A DNA stretch of 57,682 nt from a virus: the IMG/VR virus record IMGVR_UViG_3300029319_000053, positions 1-57,682 of that record; one strand, given 5' to 3'. The notes below the pieces were generated by a model, which was given only the letters and a program-made list of their open reading frames with translations, was not told the DNA's origin and ran no database searches. Below, piece by piece: positions 45,963 through 55,835 of the stretch. Every line of letters begins with the position of its first letter. Positions within the stretch are counted from its first letter, which is position 1. The position numbers and the translations under genes were made by a program.

Positions 45963-47934
45963 ATTCTTGAATGTAATAAAGAATTAGATTTCTAGCATAA
46001 GCATTTTCATTTGGCCCACCGAACCTGTAAGTAAAGTTAGAAGGTTTTAAACTACCTTTTGCTTCTCTTTCGCTACCGGGTGGAGTAAAGTAAATTTCTG
46101 CTATTGGACTATTTGGATCTCCTGGGTCAACTCTTCTAAATCTAACATTATCAATAAGATTACCTATGTTTTGTGGATCACCAGGTGCAAAAATATCACC
46201 AAACCAGTCTTTAAAATCTACAGAACCTTCTTGGTCTACGGCTTGTGAAAATAACACGCCTGCTATTCCTTTTAAAGAATCACGAACTGTTTGAGTAGCT
46301 TCTCCTGTTATGACATATTTACCATTCTTAAACTCAAAGCCGGGGGCTCCAGGTAATCCTTTTACCTGATTTACTAGATTAGAGACAAGAGCTCTATCTT
46401 TAGGGGTAAAACGTTTAAAATCACCATCTTCATCAAACACTGTATCTATAAAACTTTTTTCAGCATCTAAAAACGTTTCATTTAAACTTGCAACATTTTC
46501 TCTTTGGGTTTGATAATACTTTTCAAGATCAATCGCAGTAGCTTGTTGAGTTCTAGTAATAGTAGCTTGAGTGCCAAGAACTGATATGTAATCTTTTAAT
46601 GCAGAAGAAAAGTTCTGTTGGTTATCATAAGCAGCAAACATTATTGCGGTATCAAGAGCTGTAACTCCTTTGGCTTCAGGAGTACCAAATGGTATCTTTT
46701 TTAAATCTTCTTTTGTTTCAACGCCAAAATCAGTTATGACTTGTCTTATTCTGTTTACCAAGTCTCCATCTTGACTAAGTGCTCTTAAACTTTCCTCGTT
46801 TGCTTCAAAAAAAGTTTGTACTTCTTCTGCGGTAGCATCTGGTTTTAATTCACCTTGTATCTCAATATCAGGAACAGAAGTAAGTTGTGGTTCTTTAAAT
46901 TGAAGTTCTTTAACTTTATCTTGTATGAACTTATTTGCAGCATTTAAATCAAGCCTATTCCTAGGGCCTTTTAAAAAGTCTTGTCTACTAGAACCTAAAG
47001 CTTCTAACGTCTCATTCAAATTTTTTGCATTTTTACCTTCAGAAGCTCGTTCTATGTCTTCTGTTACTTTCCTTAAATCACGTTCATTAGTAGGAATATT
47101 TGGTACACCTACATCTTGAAGAAACTTAGTGGCTTCTTCTTGTTTAAAAAATGTTCTACTTCTTGGGCCTTTTGTTTCTGTAAAATCTGGTATAGTTTTT
47201 GGACTAACAGCTGTTTGACTGTCTTTTCTTAGGTCTAATCTTTTTTGTAGATCTTCTCCTATGCTAACTAGTTGAGCATTTGCATCTTGTAAATTTATAT
47301 CAGGATCATCATCTATAGCAGTGGCAACAGCCCCTGCTTCTGTTACAGGGTCATCTATATCTTCTTGGTCTCCTAAAGGTTCTCCGGTTACAAGATTTTT
47401 TGGTCCTGATCTTGCGATACTTTGCGCCATAACAGCAGGCCCTAAATTGGGATAAGCTCTATATTTTGCTATTGCAGCATTTCCTTGAATCAAAGTTTTA
47501 AATTCTTTTTCTGATAAATTAGCAACTAAATCATTAGGATCATCTGAAGCAAACCAAGTTTTAGGAGCTAATGCTCTTGTGTCTGGTCTTCTAGTAACTA
47601 TGGTTTTTGTGCCGTCTTCATTGTCTCTAAAACCCTCTATAACCCCTAATTTATCCATACCCTCTTTAGTATCTGTAAATTGTCTAAATTTATTAGAAGA
47701 ATTTAAAAGGGCTACAATGTCATCTTGATAAAGATACATACCGTTGTCATCTTTACTTACCAACTTTTCAAAATCAACAATATGATTATCTGGATTAACT
47801 AATCCTTTAGCTAAAAGATTATCGTAAAAAGTAGAATCTTGAAGTTGTTGGTTGGTTCTCCTTTCAGTTTTTAAAAGTTCGGCTTGACGCGCTTGTGCGT
47901 CAGTTGGGCCAAGTAGCCTTTGTAAAATAGACAT
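45940..47934 (-). CDS. Internal virion protein, 664 aa
   Basis: A 664-residue product with long helical and disordered, Asp/Thr-rich segments. It starts MSILQRLLGPTDAQARQAEL and has a mostly coiled-coil middle (TQQATAIDLEKYYQTQRENV). No enzyme motif is apparent. Size, position between two other internal proteins, and lack of beta-rich repeats suggest a DNA-ejection protein. One codon overlap with the next gene at 47934. Confidence 0.7.
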   Translation of the reverse strand: MSILQRLLGPTDAQARQAELLKTERRTNQQLQDSTFYDNLLAKGLVNPDNHIVDFEKLVSKDDNGMYLYQDDIVALLNSSNKFRQFTDTKEGMDKLGVIEGFRDNEDGTKTIVTRRPDTRALAPKTWFASDDPNDLVANLSEKEFKTLIQGNAAIAKYRAYPNLGPAVMAQSIARSGPKNLVTGEPLGDQEDIDDPVTEAGAVATAIDDDPDINLQDANAQLVSIGEDLQKRLDLRKDSQTAVSPKTIPDFTETKGPRSRTFFKQEEATKFLQDVGVPNIPTNERDLRKVTEDIERASEGKNAKNLNETLEALGSSRQDFLKGPRNRLDLNAANKFIQDKVKELQFKEPQLTSVPDIEIQGELKPDATAEEVQTFFEANEESLRALSQDGDLVNRIRQVITDFGVETKEDLKKIPFGTPEAKGVTALDTAIMFAAYDNQQNFSSALKDYISVLGTQATITRTQQATAIDLEKYYQTQRENVASLNETFLDAEKSFIDTVFDEDGDFKRFTPKDRALVSNLVNQVKGLPGAPGFEFKNGKYVITGEATQTVRDSLKGIAGVLFSQAVDQEGSVDFKDWFGDIFAPGDPQNIGNLIDNVRFRRVDPGDPNSPIAEIYFTPPGSEREAKGSLKPSNFTYRFGGPNENAYARNLILYYIQEYGIEERD

Positions 47935-48476
47935 TATATTAACGCTCCTAAAATAGCGCCCCCTAACCCAACCATATTACTGTAATGTTGGGATTTTGCA
48001 TTTTTATAAGCTGCTGCTCTTTGCGCCGCCATAGCTGAAGCGTCTCCCAACCCACTTAATGAACTTTGATTTACGCCTTGTCCGATACCTATAAGTTCAT
48101 TTAGCAAAGCATTGTTGACTTGTCTTTGTTGTATCCTAGCATTGTTTAAAGAACCAGTTAGGCCCAGCTGCCCTCCTAGTTGTAAGCTCCTCTGTTGTTG
48201 TTGTCTTTGCGCATTTGATAGACCAGCTCCGCCATATCTTTCTATGTTTCGCTGCTGCACTTGTTGAGCTATTCGGTTTTGTCTAATTTGATCTTCTCTA
48301 GCTTGATCCATTAGAGAAGTATCATCTGTAGCTTTCAATAACTTTTCTTCAAAATCTCTAAAATTATCAACGAAATCCATATAGTCTTGTCTAGTTATTC
48401 GAGCAAAAGTCTCTTCTGGGTTTGATACCGCAGGTAAGTTACTTATAGAATCTCTGTGTCCAGGTCTATGTGCCAT
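47934..48476 (-). CDS. Internal virion protein, 180 aa
   Basis: A helical Gln/Ala/Arg-rich product (QNRIAQQVQQRNIERYGGAG, then LSNAQRQQQQRSLQLGGQLG). It ends with a hydrophobic Gly/Ala segment (MVGLGGAILGALI). Like T7 gp14, small internal proteins of this kind form a channel during DNA ejection. The match is by composition and place in the order, not sequence family. Confidence 0.65.
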   Translation of the reverse strand: MAHRPGHRDSISNLPAVSNPEETFARITRQDYMDFVDNFRDFEEKLLKATDDTSLMDQAREDQIRQNRIAQQVQQRNIERYGGAGLSNAQRQQQQRSLQLGGQLGLTGSLNNARIQQRQVNNALLNELIGIGQGVNQSSLSGLGDASAMAAQRAAAYKNAKSQHYSNMVGLGGAILGALI

Positions 48477-49081
48477 TATCTTCCTCCAAACCCACTACCA
48501 AAACCTCTATAAAAACTTCCTACTGGAGCATTTGGATCTGGTCTATTGTCATCTTCTTCCATACCAAATTGTCCACTAGTCTGCCTGAGTTTTTTACCAA
48601 TGTCTCCGGCTAGGTTAGAAGCAAATCTAAAGTTAGCATTTCTCCTTGCTTGTTTAGCTCTTGCAAACTCTAGTTGCCTACTTGATTCTATTCTCGCAGC
48701 TCTTGATAAACCAGACTGAGCATCAGCCTGCATACCTCTAGCATTTTTAAGTACATTTATTTGATCGCCTCTTTGAGCTGTCAAGCCCTGTACTCTACCT
48801 TGGAGTTGTTGTGCTCCAGCTGCTGAAGCTAAATCTGCGGCTGCATCTACAGATTGGGCGGCTCTTATAGTAGGCCTACCACTCAAAGCTTGCATAGTAT
48901 CAGCTTGAGCCCTACCAGTGGCTACGCCTGAGTAGTCTTCTGTCATAGACCTATCCCTAAGTTCTGTTAACTTAGGTAAATATTTTTGTCGAAAATAGTT
49001 TTTTTCAGCTAAAGATACAGAAGCAAGAGCTTTTTCTTGCTCAGTTGCTTTATATTGTCCTGCCTTTGGTTTACTGCTCAT
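48476..49081 (-). CDS. Internal virion or head-tail protein, 201 aa
   Basis: A helical, Ala/Gln/Arg-rich protein (RAAQSVDAAADLASAAGAQQ; RIESSRQLEFARAKQARR), ending with a disordered, Gly-rich tail (GSFYRGFGSGFGGR). The pattern matches ejection-related internal proteins of podophages. It overlaps the 49078-49512 gene by 4 bases. No enzyme motif. Confidence 0.65.
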   Translation of the reverse strand: MSSKPKAGQYKATEQEKALASVSLAEKNYFRQKYLPKLTELRDRSMTEDYSGVATGRAQADTMQALSGRPTIRAAQSVDAAADLASAAGAQQLQGRVQGLTAQRGDQINVLKNARGMQADAQSGLSRAARIESSRQLEFARAKQARRNANFRFASNLAGDIGKKLRQTSGQFGMEEDDNRPDPNAPVGSFYRGFGSGFGGR

Positions 49082-49512
49082 TCAACTTCTTTCCTATATA
49101 TTCGTGTATCTAATTGCCAACCTATTGTTTTAGTGTACGGCTCCATTTCTGGCACTCGCGATCTCGCTTCGAGATACTTACAACCTGCTTCTTTGGCTAA
49201 GTTATTAAACCACTCATCGTGAGCTAACCAATTGTGCCCACCTTTTTGATAAGTATACGCTATCCATAGCAGTAATGTCTTGTCTTTTGTAAACTGATCT
49301 ACTTCTACAGTCAGTATCAAAAAACCTACAGAAGAAGTGTAAAGAAAGGCCCTTTCGTTTACACACTCACTGTAAACATCTTCAGGGATATAAGTAAGAT
49401 GCGGATTTTCTTTTAGAACATCAAGTATGCCTGTTTTTATAACGTTCCAACACTTTCTTATGTCAGTATAAACAGGTTCCTCAATAGTCGATTTCCTTTC
49501 CGTACCTTCCAT
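49078..49512 (-). CDS. Small structural protein, GNAT-like fold possible
   Basis: A 144-residue mixed alpha/beta product (SVGFLILTVEVDQFTKDKTL, WIAYTYQKGGHNWL, and EAGCKYLEARSRVPEMEP), typical of small podophage proteins that resemble acetyltransferases, sometimes compared with T7 gp13. I could not see a full acetyl-CoA motif. It overlaps the adaptor gene by about 30 bases. Confidence 0.55.
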   Translation of the reverse strand: MEGTERKSTIEEPVYTDIRKCWNVIKTGILDVLKENPHLTYIPEDVYSECVNERAFLYTSSVGFLILTVEVDQFTKDKTLLLWIAYTYQKGGHNWLAHDEWFNNLAKEAGCKYLEARSRVPEMEPYTKTIGWQLDTRIYRKEVE

Positions 49513-50155
49513 ACCGTCTCCTTGGCATTCCTACTCCCTTGTACTTAACAGTTCTTTTTACCCCAAGGTCTCCGCCTCGGGCCCTTAATTCTGCTTGTTT
49601 TGTTTCTATACCAAATTGAAATGAATACTCTTGTGACGCACCAATGTCTGTCCATTCTCTGTTTGGCATACGTAATAATCGATAAAGAGTGCCATATATT
49701 ATTGCGTCTCTATACTGATTAGACACAGTGGTGTCTATATTATTACTGGTTCTAGTCGGTTTTAAAGCTAAACTAACAATTACCTCTTTTGCGCCACTAG
49801 GCACAGGAACTATCCAAAAAGTAGTAGGGGTTTTCTGTAAATATACGTGGGGTTGCCCTGTTCTATCTCTCCAATCTGGATAATTTAATTCTAAACTACG
49901 TGGACTTATAGGATCCATATCATTTCCATCATGTGTCATATATAAAACTTGATGCACTTCAGTAGCGACTGGTATATCAAAATCATATTCATAAACACCT
50001 GCTATAGTATTAAAAGGGTCCATGTCTAAAATATAGGCTTTTGACCTTTCACAAAACTCTATAGTAGCTGCTCTTAAGTGTTGTTCTACTAAAGAGTCAG
50101 GACACATAGGAACATAGGGTAATATTTCTTTAACAAGAGAGGTATAAGACGCCAT
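49481..50155 (-). CDS. Phage adaptor / tail-tube-like protein
   Basis: A 224-residue protein (SLVKEILPYVPMCPDSLVEQ; VYEYDFDIPVATEVHQVLYM; LYRLLRMPNREWTDIGASQE). The order suits a podophage head-tail adaptor (the gp11/gp12 or P22 gp4 place). The C-terminal 40 residues are basic (GGDLGVKRTVKYKG, RRRYGRYGK). It lies between another adaptor-like protein and internal virion proteins, so it probably forms part of the short tail tube. Confidence 0.72.
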   Translation of the reverse strand: MASYTSLVKEILPYVPMCPDSLVEQHLRAATIEFCERSKAYILDMDPFNTIAGVYEYDFDIPVATEVHQVLYMTHDGNDMDPISPRSLELNYPDWRDRTGQPHVYLQKTPTTFWIVPVPSGAKEVIVSLALKPTRTSNNIDTTVSNQYRDAIIYGTLYRLLRMPNREWTDIGASQEYSFQFGIETKQAELRARGGDLGVKRTVKYKGVGMPRRRYGRYGKEIDY

Positions 50156-50157
50156 GA

Positions 50158-50871
50158 TTAGTTGCCTCCTACTGAAACAGCAGTCATATTACTTATTGGG
50201 TCAACATTAGGGTCTAAAAGTGTTTGAGCTTGCCCCCCTTGCCCTATGCTAGTAGTAAATAGTTGATAATGTATGCTTGCTCGCTGGCTATTCGATGCGT
50301 ATTCAGCATCTTTCATATACGCTTTGTATAAAACAAAGTCTACAATAGCGTTTCCATAAATATCATCAACATAAATGGTAGAAGAAGTGCTGCTTAAATC
50401 TGTAGGGGTTCTAGAAAAAACAATTTCTACGTACGCATTTCCAGATATACCTGGATACACGTAATACTTTCTTGGGTCATCTTCATCAAAAATGTAATTT
50501 TTAACAACAGTGCCATGGGCAGAAGCCCCTGTTACAGCAGGGTCATGCCAGTCTGGATCTTGTGCGTTCAAAATATCAGAACTTACTAATCTGATTGTTC
50601 TTTTGCCGGTTGCACTTGAACCAGCTGCTGACATATTACGAACTACTTTTATTAACCGCAAACCGACATCCGGTATGGTTTGTTCTGTTCCAGCAACTAA
50701 TTGAACATTAGCATGATCTGCAGATGCTTCGGGTCTTAGATTTACAATCTCTCTTTGAGCATCGTTTATATACCTAAGAAGCTCTGCTTCGGACCACCTA
50801 ACACTAGTAGTATCTTGTAAAGTATCCTGTACTCTTGTAATTATATTAGCGCCTGTAAGTGTCCCTGCCAC
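50158..50871 (-). CDS. Head-tail adaptor protein
   Basis: A 237-residue protein of the DUF6682/phage adaptor kind: ARVQDTLQDTTSVRWSEAEL-like start (TRVQDTLQDT), RYINDAQREIVNLRPEA, a basic loop, and VDFVLYKAYMKDAEYASNSQ in the second half. These features recur in adaptor proteins that sit between the portal and the tail tube. It lies just after the capsid and the small SAP-like protein gene in late order. Confidence 0.75.
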   Translation of the reverse strand: MAGTLTGANIITRVQDTLQDTTSVRWSEAELLRYINDAQREIVNLRPEASADHANVQLVAGTEQTIPDVGLRLIKVVRNMSAAGSSATGKRTIRLVSSDILNAQDPDWHDPAVTGASAHGTVVKNYIFDEDDPRKYYVYPGISGNAYVEIVFSRTPTDLSSTSSTIYVDDIYGNAIVDFVLYKAYMKDAEYASNSQRASIHYQLFTTSIGQGGQAQTLLDPNVDPISNMTAVSVGGN

Positions 50872-50884
50872 AGCTCATCCTATC

Positions 50885-51247
50885 TTATTGCACAGTTAAC
50901 AGTTCTTGAATTAAAGTTTCTTTTTTCTTTCTTCTATCAAGTTCTATACCTTTAGTACGCCCATATTGTTCTAGTTCTATTTTTGTCATGCCTTTTAACA
51001 AGTCTTCCAAACCTGATGAAGTAGTTGGTTCTACAACTTCAACTTCTGGCATATCTTCTACTACAACCTCCTCCACTGGAGCAGGCTCCATTGCTGGTAC
51101 GTCTGACTCTTGCACTTCTGTGCAACCTTCTTGTAAACATAGTAAACCTAAATCTTTACCGACTTGTCTTGGCTCTCCAGCTTTTAAATGTATAGTAGCT
51201 CCCCAAGTAGAGGCTACTGTTATATCGTCATTTGAAACTATCCACAT
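50885..51247 (-). CDS. Small virion-region protein with SAP/HeH-like end
   Basis: A 120-residue protein: a beta-rich N-terminus (MWIVSNDDITVASTWGATIH), an acidic, Pro/Val-rich linker (EPAPVEEVVVEDMPEVEVVE), and a final helical domain MTKIELEQYGRTKGIELDRR with KKETLIQEL. That final part matches the helix-extension-helix (HeH/SAP) motif found in phage head completion and packaging proteins, and can bind DNA. It lies after the capsid gene. Confidence 0.75.
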   Translation of the reverse strand: MWIVSNDDITVASTWGATIHLKAGEPRQVGKDLGLLCLQEGCTEVQESDVPAMEPAPVEEVVVEDMPEVEVVEPTTSSGLEDLLKGMTKIELEQYGRTKGIELDRRKKKETLIQELLTVQ

Positions 51248-51305
51248 AATTTTACTCCTTCAAATATGGGTGGCTTCAATTAGCCACCCATAAAATATAC
51301 CACAA

Positions 51306-52451
51306 TTAGAATGCAACATCTAACGCAATAACACCAAAGTCTTCAACTTGACCTGTGTGGTCAGAGTTGTACTTAGGCTTCTTGAGTCCGAATATTTTCC
51401 CAATTGAAATACCGTTTTGGTTCCCATAGTCAAATGTATCTTCAACTATTTCAGGAATACCAATATCAGCCATTGCTAATGATTGAGCACCACAGAATAG
51501 ACATCTTGAGTAGTCTACGTCTGCGTTAGCTCCACCTTTATAACCAGCAGCACCAGCATTTGATGATGTACCGGATGTAGCACCAGATGTGTTAAACACA
51601 TGTCTGAACTCATGTACCATGATTCCATCAACCATTAAGCTTGATGAACCAGAGAATAAGCTAGACTGAGGCCCTCTGATACCAGCTTGTCTTACGTTAG
51701 CAAGGAAGTCTGAATCAAGTTTTAGGTCAGCCATAACTTGTGGTGTTACAAAGAGATGGAATGTCTCATCATTACCCGCGCCTCTTAGACCTCTGATGTA
51801 CTGATCTTTTGCATAAGCTTTTAGATCAACAATAGCACCATAAGTTAGCTTATCAGCTGCAGCAATTGCAGTGACATCACCAGCTACGATACCATTAGTA
51901 GCATCAAATCTTCTATGTCTATTTGAGGTAGGAGCAGTTACATCACCTGAGAATGCAAGATCACCAAGGTTCTGTCCAGAATTTTGAACAGGTCTTAATG
52001 CACCGTTATTCTTAAGTGTGTAAGCAATACCACTTAGAGTTAAGAATGCTAATTGGTCCATTCTGTCAGCCATTGCGTAAGCAAGTGCATCTCTAGAATG
52101 TTCCCTAAAGTTCACAACTGATTTTTGATCATTCATTCTACCTGAAAGTCTGTTCGCAAATCTTAGTTGATCAAGTTGTACAACTATGTCGAAAGCTCTT
52201 AATGACTCTTCATTACCTTCGAGAGTGTTGTCACCCACAATACCGTCACCAGTCATGTCAGCTAAAAGTGTTAATACAGCTCTAGCTCCTTTTTCTGATT
52301 GAGTAAGTTCAGATATAGTCTGAACCATTGCGTTTGAACCCGCACCCGCGAATTGATTGATGAAGGACATATTTCTAGCGACACGCCAAAAATCACGCGA
52401 CCAGATAGTTAATTGTTCACTGGTCAACGCGGCAAAGTTAGTATTTGCCAT
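51306..52451 (-). CDS. Major capsid protein (N4-gp56 family)
   Basis: The start chosen is ATG at 52451 with AAGGAGAATAATT before it, giving 381 residues beginning MANTNFAALTSEQLTIWSRD. The protein shows N4-gp56-type capsid features, such as WSRDFWRVARNMSFINQFAG, DNTLEGNEESLRAFDIVVQL and KLTYGAIVDLKAYAKDQYI, with PQVMADLKLDSDFLANVRQA and the late EIVEDTFDYGNQNGIS. It makes the procapsid shell with the scaffold upstream. A longer frame from 52469 adds six residues and is less likely. Confidence 0.9.
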   Translation of the reverse strand: MANTNFAALTSEQLTIWSRDFWRVARNMSFINQFAGAGSNAMVQTISELTQSEKGARAVLTLLADMTGDGIVGDNTLEGNEESLRAFDIVVQLDQLRFANRLSGRMNDQKSVVNFREHSRDALAYAMADRMDQLAFLTLSGIAYTLKNNGALRPVQNSGQNLGDLAFSGDVTAPTSNRHRRFDATNGIVAGDVTAIAAADKLTYGAIVDLKAYAKDQYIRGLRGAGNDETFHLFVTPQVMADLKLDSDFLANVRQAGIRGPQSSLFSGSSSLMVDGIMVHEFRHVFNTSGATSGTSSNAGAAGYKGGANADVDYSRCLFCGAQSLAMADIGIPEIVEDTFDYGNQNGISIGKIFGLKKPKYNSDHTGQVEDFGVIALDVAF

Positions 52452-52469
52452 AATTATTCTCCTTATCAA

Positions 52470-52665
52470 GAGTTGTTAAAACCAGTCGTCTTTTGGAGCG
52501 ACTACCTATCCGTATACCCACTATCGTAGGGGGGACGCTCTCGTTGTTTGCGGATTACGATTCCGGTTAGTTTTACGCTCTAACAAGCGAAAAACGATTT
52601 TTTACAGGAACGACCCTGGTAAGATATCGCTCTTACGTGCGAACTTATTTAATTTATACCACAGT
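52470..52665 (-). promoter_or_regulatory. Capsid gene leader
   Basis: No gene lies here. On the minus strand an extended -10 box TGG-TATAAA (52661-52653) follows the scaffold stop, giving a leader of about 190 bases before the capsid ATG. The leader has a hairpin AGTCG/CGACT (52484-52503). The strong -10 and the long leader suit boosted capsid synthesis above the level of the rest of the operon. Confidence 0.45.
52653..52661 (-). promoter_or_regulatory. Extended -10 promoter before capsid gene
   Basis: Minus-strand TGG-TATAAA (with TGn spacing) is a good extended -10. No convincing -35 box was seen. It lies just after the scaffold gene stop. Confidence 0.4.
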
Positions 52666-53724
52666 TTATCCGAAATCGCCACGCATTCTTTTTAAAGTTT
52701 CTTGTGGCAATGCATCAAATTCTTCTGAGGACAATAAATCTAAATCTATTTTCTTTTCAACTTTATTTTTACCTTTTAAAGTTGGAGGTTGAGATTCAGC
52801 AGCTTCTAATTTTTTAGTTGTATTAGCTACCTTTTTCTTTTCTACTATTTTTTCACCAACTACATCTTTTTTTGGTGCTTCTTCTTTTGTAGGTAAAGTA
52901 GGTTTGATTACATACTTAGCTGCTTTATCCAAAGCATCTGCTCCTGAGAAACCCTGTATCATAAAAGCATCTCTTAAATCCATAACTTCTTGAGTTAGGT
53001 CAGCGTCATAGCTAGCACTAGTTTCATCAAGCTCTGGGTGAGCAGTTTGTAACTCTACGGCTTTGTTTTGCAAAGCTACAGCTTCCGTACTTTGTTGAAC
53101 AGTTTTACCCATACGTTCTTGAACTTCAAATAGCATGTTTTGTCTTTCTGCATCTCTGATTTCAGTTCGTAGGGCTGCAGCTTTTTCAGCCTCGCCGTTC
53201 AAAATATGTTCTTGATACTCTATTTCTTTTGCTACAAAATCATACTCAGGCGCTTTATCTATATTTTCTATAGGGTTTGTAGCTTCTTCCAACTGTTTTG
53301 CTAAAGCTTTTTGTTTTGCTAGGACTTCATCAAACCTAGATTTTGGAATCATAGGTTCTTTTGTTTCATTAGATCCTTCTTGTACTGTTTCAGCAACCGG
53401 TTGTGTATCTGAGTCATCGTCTGCCAATACTGTTTCTTCTCCTGACTCTTCTGCAACTTCTGGTTCAGCTTCAGGTTCTTCTGTTTCTGTTGTCTCTTCA
53501 GTTTCTTCTGATGGTTCTTCTTCAGCTTTAAGCTCTTCAACTTCTTCAACTTCCGCCTCCTTTGGAAATTCTATTTCTTCTTCGTCTGTTTTAGTTTCCT
53601 CTTCAAAGTTTAAATCTACTTTAAACCCTTCTGCGTCTTCTGCTGTTTTTTTATCAGCCCCTGGTATCCCATCTAACATTACTTTGTCGTCTGTTGGGTT
53701 TTCAGTTTCTTTATTTTTTGCCAT
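52666..53724 (-). CDS. Scaffolding protein
   Basis: The 352-residue product is very acidic over residues 30-130 (Glu- and Thr-rich; EVEEVEELKAEEEPSEETEE), followed by a helical Lys/Gln-rich body and a short basic end (TLKRMRGDFG). Composition, length and the place between portal and capsid genes fit a phage scaffolding protein that guides procapsid assembly and is then lost. The acidic first half is unlike other genes in the block. Confidence 0.8.
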   Translation of the reverse strand: MAKNKETENPTDDKVMLDGIPGADKKTAEDAEGFKVDLNFEEETKTDEEEIEFPKEAEVEEVEELKAEEEPSEETEETTETEEPEAEPEVAEESGEETVLADDDSDTQPVAETVQEGSNETKEPMIPKSRFDEVLAKQKALAKQLEEATNPIENIDKAPEYDFVAKEIEYQEHILNGEAEKAAALRTEIRDAERQNMLFEVQERMGKTVQQSTEAVALQNKAVELQTAHPELDETSASYDADLTQEVMDLRDAFMIQGFSGADALDKAAKYVIKPTLPTKEEAPKKDVVGEKIVEKKKVANTTKKLEAAESQPPTLKGKNKVEKKIDLDLLSSEEFDALPQETLKRMRGDFG

Positions 53725-53726
53725 TT

Positions 53727-55835
53727 TTAATTACCTCCTGTGGTCTTCATGGCTGCTGCGGCCATTTTGGCTGCTGCTGCGGTGTCGGTTTGGTTCTTTC
53801 TCATATCATTTGTAAGCTCAGAAAGCCTTTCACGTAAAGAAAGTTCCTCACGTTTAGTTTGAATTTTACTTTGTAATTCAGCAACCTTCAACTGTGGATC
53901 TTGTTCTGCTGCTTGTGTTTTGGCAACATTAAGAGCAGATTCTGTTTGTAACCTTGTTACTTCTGCTTCTAATTTAGCTATTTCAAGCTGCGTACTTCTG
54001 ATCTGTGACTCTAATTGGAACTGTTGTAGTTGTACTTGTTGTTCTGTAGGCGGAGCAGTTCCTTCCATTTGTCTGATTCTTTCTGCTATGTCAGCCTTAC
54101 GTGACAAGTGTGAGTACTCTACAATCATATCGTTTGGTATTGGCACCCCAACGCCTCTAAGTTCTATAGCTTCAGCAAACTGCATTTCATCAAAGTTATC
54201 TCTAGCAGGAGCTGTACCAACAATAACGTCATACTCTCCAATTGTTAAATCGTTAATAACTAAACCTTCTGGACTCATTTCGTTTACTCTTAGCTTTTGT
54301 CTAGGTTTGTAAGGGTCAGATTCGTCAGTTATTTGTATAACTCTTTCCTCAGTGTAATAAGTTTGAATCATCTGTAATATTTTTTCAGCTAAATACTGTC
54401 TAGTTTTAGCTAAATTATCTAATGGTACTTGTAATAACAAAGAACCTCTACCTTGTTTAGCTTGAATCGCTACACCAGAAACTTCTGGGCTGTCCATACC
54501 GAGCATAGCGTCTGTTATACCACTTATTTCTTTTATATTTCTTGCAGCTTTTTGACCTAACCTATCTAAACCAGTAGGTATTTGGTTAGGTGGTATTTTA
54601 CCGGGTGGAGTAGAGCCTCTGTTGTACTCTAAAACTAATCCTGTCTCAGCCCCATGTTCTTCTAAATCGTCTGCGGTCATACCAGACAAAGAACCAGATT
54701 CTACAATCCACCCGCTATTTGCAGTCGTATTAACAATGTGCAGTTCTTGAGAAGTTATCTTGTTAAGTTGTTCTTGTGGAGACAACAAGTTTCGTACCAT
54801 ACCAAAAGGTTTGCCACGTCTAAAGTACGGAAAGTAAGGAACAATTGTAAAATGGTCATACGGAGAATAATCATCAAACAACACTACGGTATCCGCGGTC
54901 ACCGTCCAACGGACGCGTCGCATTTTTTTAGAGATGATATCTAACCCATAATCATCTGCAAACTTTTCTCTCTTTTTCTTGCCCCAAGCATTTGGTATCT
55001 TTCTTTTATCTCCAGTGACTGGGTCTACGTAGTACATACAGTCGTCTAGTTTGTAATATTGTCTTTCTATTACACGGATAGAACGAAGCATTCGTGCATT
55101 CTCTGGATCTCCAGGATACTGTTGTCCGTAGTTATACTCATCTGTATCTCCATACCTAGACTCTTCAAACTCCATTGAGTCAGCACCTAAAGTAGTACCC
55201 GTCTCAGCCAACATTCGTAATTTATCCGCTTTGTCTTGACCATAGGTTTCTTCTATCTCATCTATGCTCATCCACTTGCTTTCAAATATTTCGTTCCATG
55301 TTCTCGGGTCGTAATGTTTTGCGTCTGGGTCTATAAGAATATCTAGAGGGTCTTTCGCTTCTACTCGGATCTCTCCTTGTACATGATCATCAAAGTCAAC
55401 ACGAACATCAAAGTAACCACGGTCTTGTATTAAGCCATCTGAAAATACTTGGGCTTCTACCCAATCTAATTTATTGTTGTCTGCTATCTGCGCATAAACT
55501 TTTGTTAAAACATCAGCTATCTCTTGGTTACCGCCGCCTCTTGGTTTGTATTGTATGTCAGCTTTTTTCGTACTTTGTTCTGCTAGAACAGCATTGATTG
55601 TAGGTAAAATTGTATTGATTGTTAGAGCAGGTCTACCTTGGTCATCGAGTTGCTGCATGTCAAACTCGTCCCACTGTTCTCCTCTGTAGTATGCATCGCA
55701 TTTTTTTGCCATGTGGATGTAATCTTCATGGCCATGGTCTCTAGCACGTACATATGCGTTAAACTGAGTTTTTGCTAAAGTAAGTTCTTCAGCTTTAGTT
55801 AAGTTCTTTTTTGGTTTTTTAGTCTTGTACACCAT
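53727..55835 (-). CDS. Portal protein (P22-like)
   Basis: The 702-residue product begins with a basic segment (MVYKTKKPKKNLTKAEELTL) and has GEQWDEFDMQQLDDQGRPAL, typical of P22-like portals. A long C-terminal coiled coil (about 600-690, QVQLQQFQLESQIRSTQLEI) would form the barrel or a long stalk. It makes the dodecameric ring through which the terminase pumps DNA. It overlaps nothing but starts one base after the terminase stop. Confidence 0.92.
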   Translation of the reverse strand: MVYKTKKPKKNLTKAEELTLAKTQFNAYVRARDHGHEDYIHMAKKCDAYYRGEQWDEFDMQQLDDQGRPALTINTILPTINAVLAEQSTKKADIQYKPRGGGNQEIADVLTKVYAQIADNNKLDWVEAQVFSDGLIQDRGYFDVRVDFDDHVQGEIRVEAKDPLDILIDPDAKHYDPRTWNEIFESKWMSIDEIEETYGQDKADKLRMLAETGTTLGADSMEFEESRYGDTDEYNYGQQYPGDPENARMLRSIRVIERQYYKLDDCMYYVDPVTGDKRKIPNAWGKKKREKFADDYGLDIISKKMRRVRWTVTADTVVLFDDYSPYDHFTIVPYFPYFRRGKPFGMVRNLLSPQEQLNKITSQELHIVNTTANSGWIVESGSLSGMTADDLEEHGAETGLVLEYNRGSTPPGKIPPNQIPTGLDRLGQKAARNIKEISGITDAMLGMDSPEVSGVAIQAKQGRGSLLLQVPLDNLAKTRQYLAEKILQMIQTYYTEERVIQITDESDPYKPRQKLRVNEMSPEGLVINDLTIGEYDVIVGTAPARDNFDEMQFAEAIELRGVGVPIPNDMIVEYSHLSRKADIAERIRQMEGTAPPTEQQVQLQQFQLESQIRSTQLEIAKLEAEVTRLQTESALNVAKTQAAEQDPQLKVAELQSKIQTKREELSLRERLSELTNDMRKNQTDTAAAAKMAAAAMKTTGGN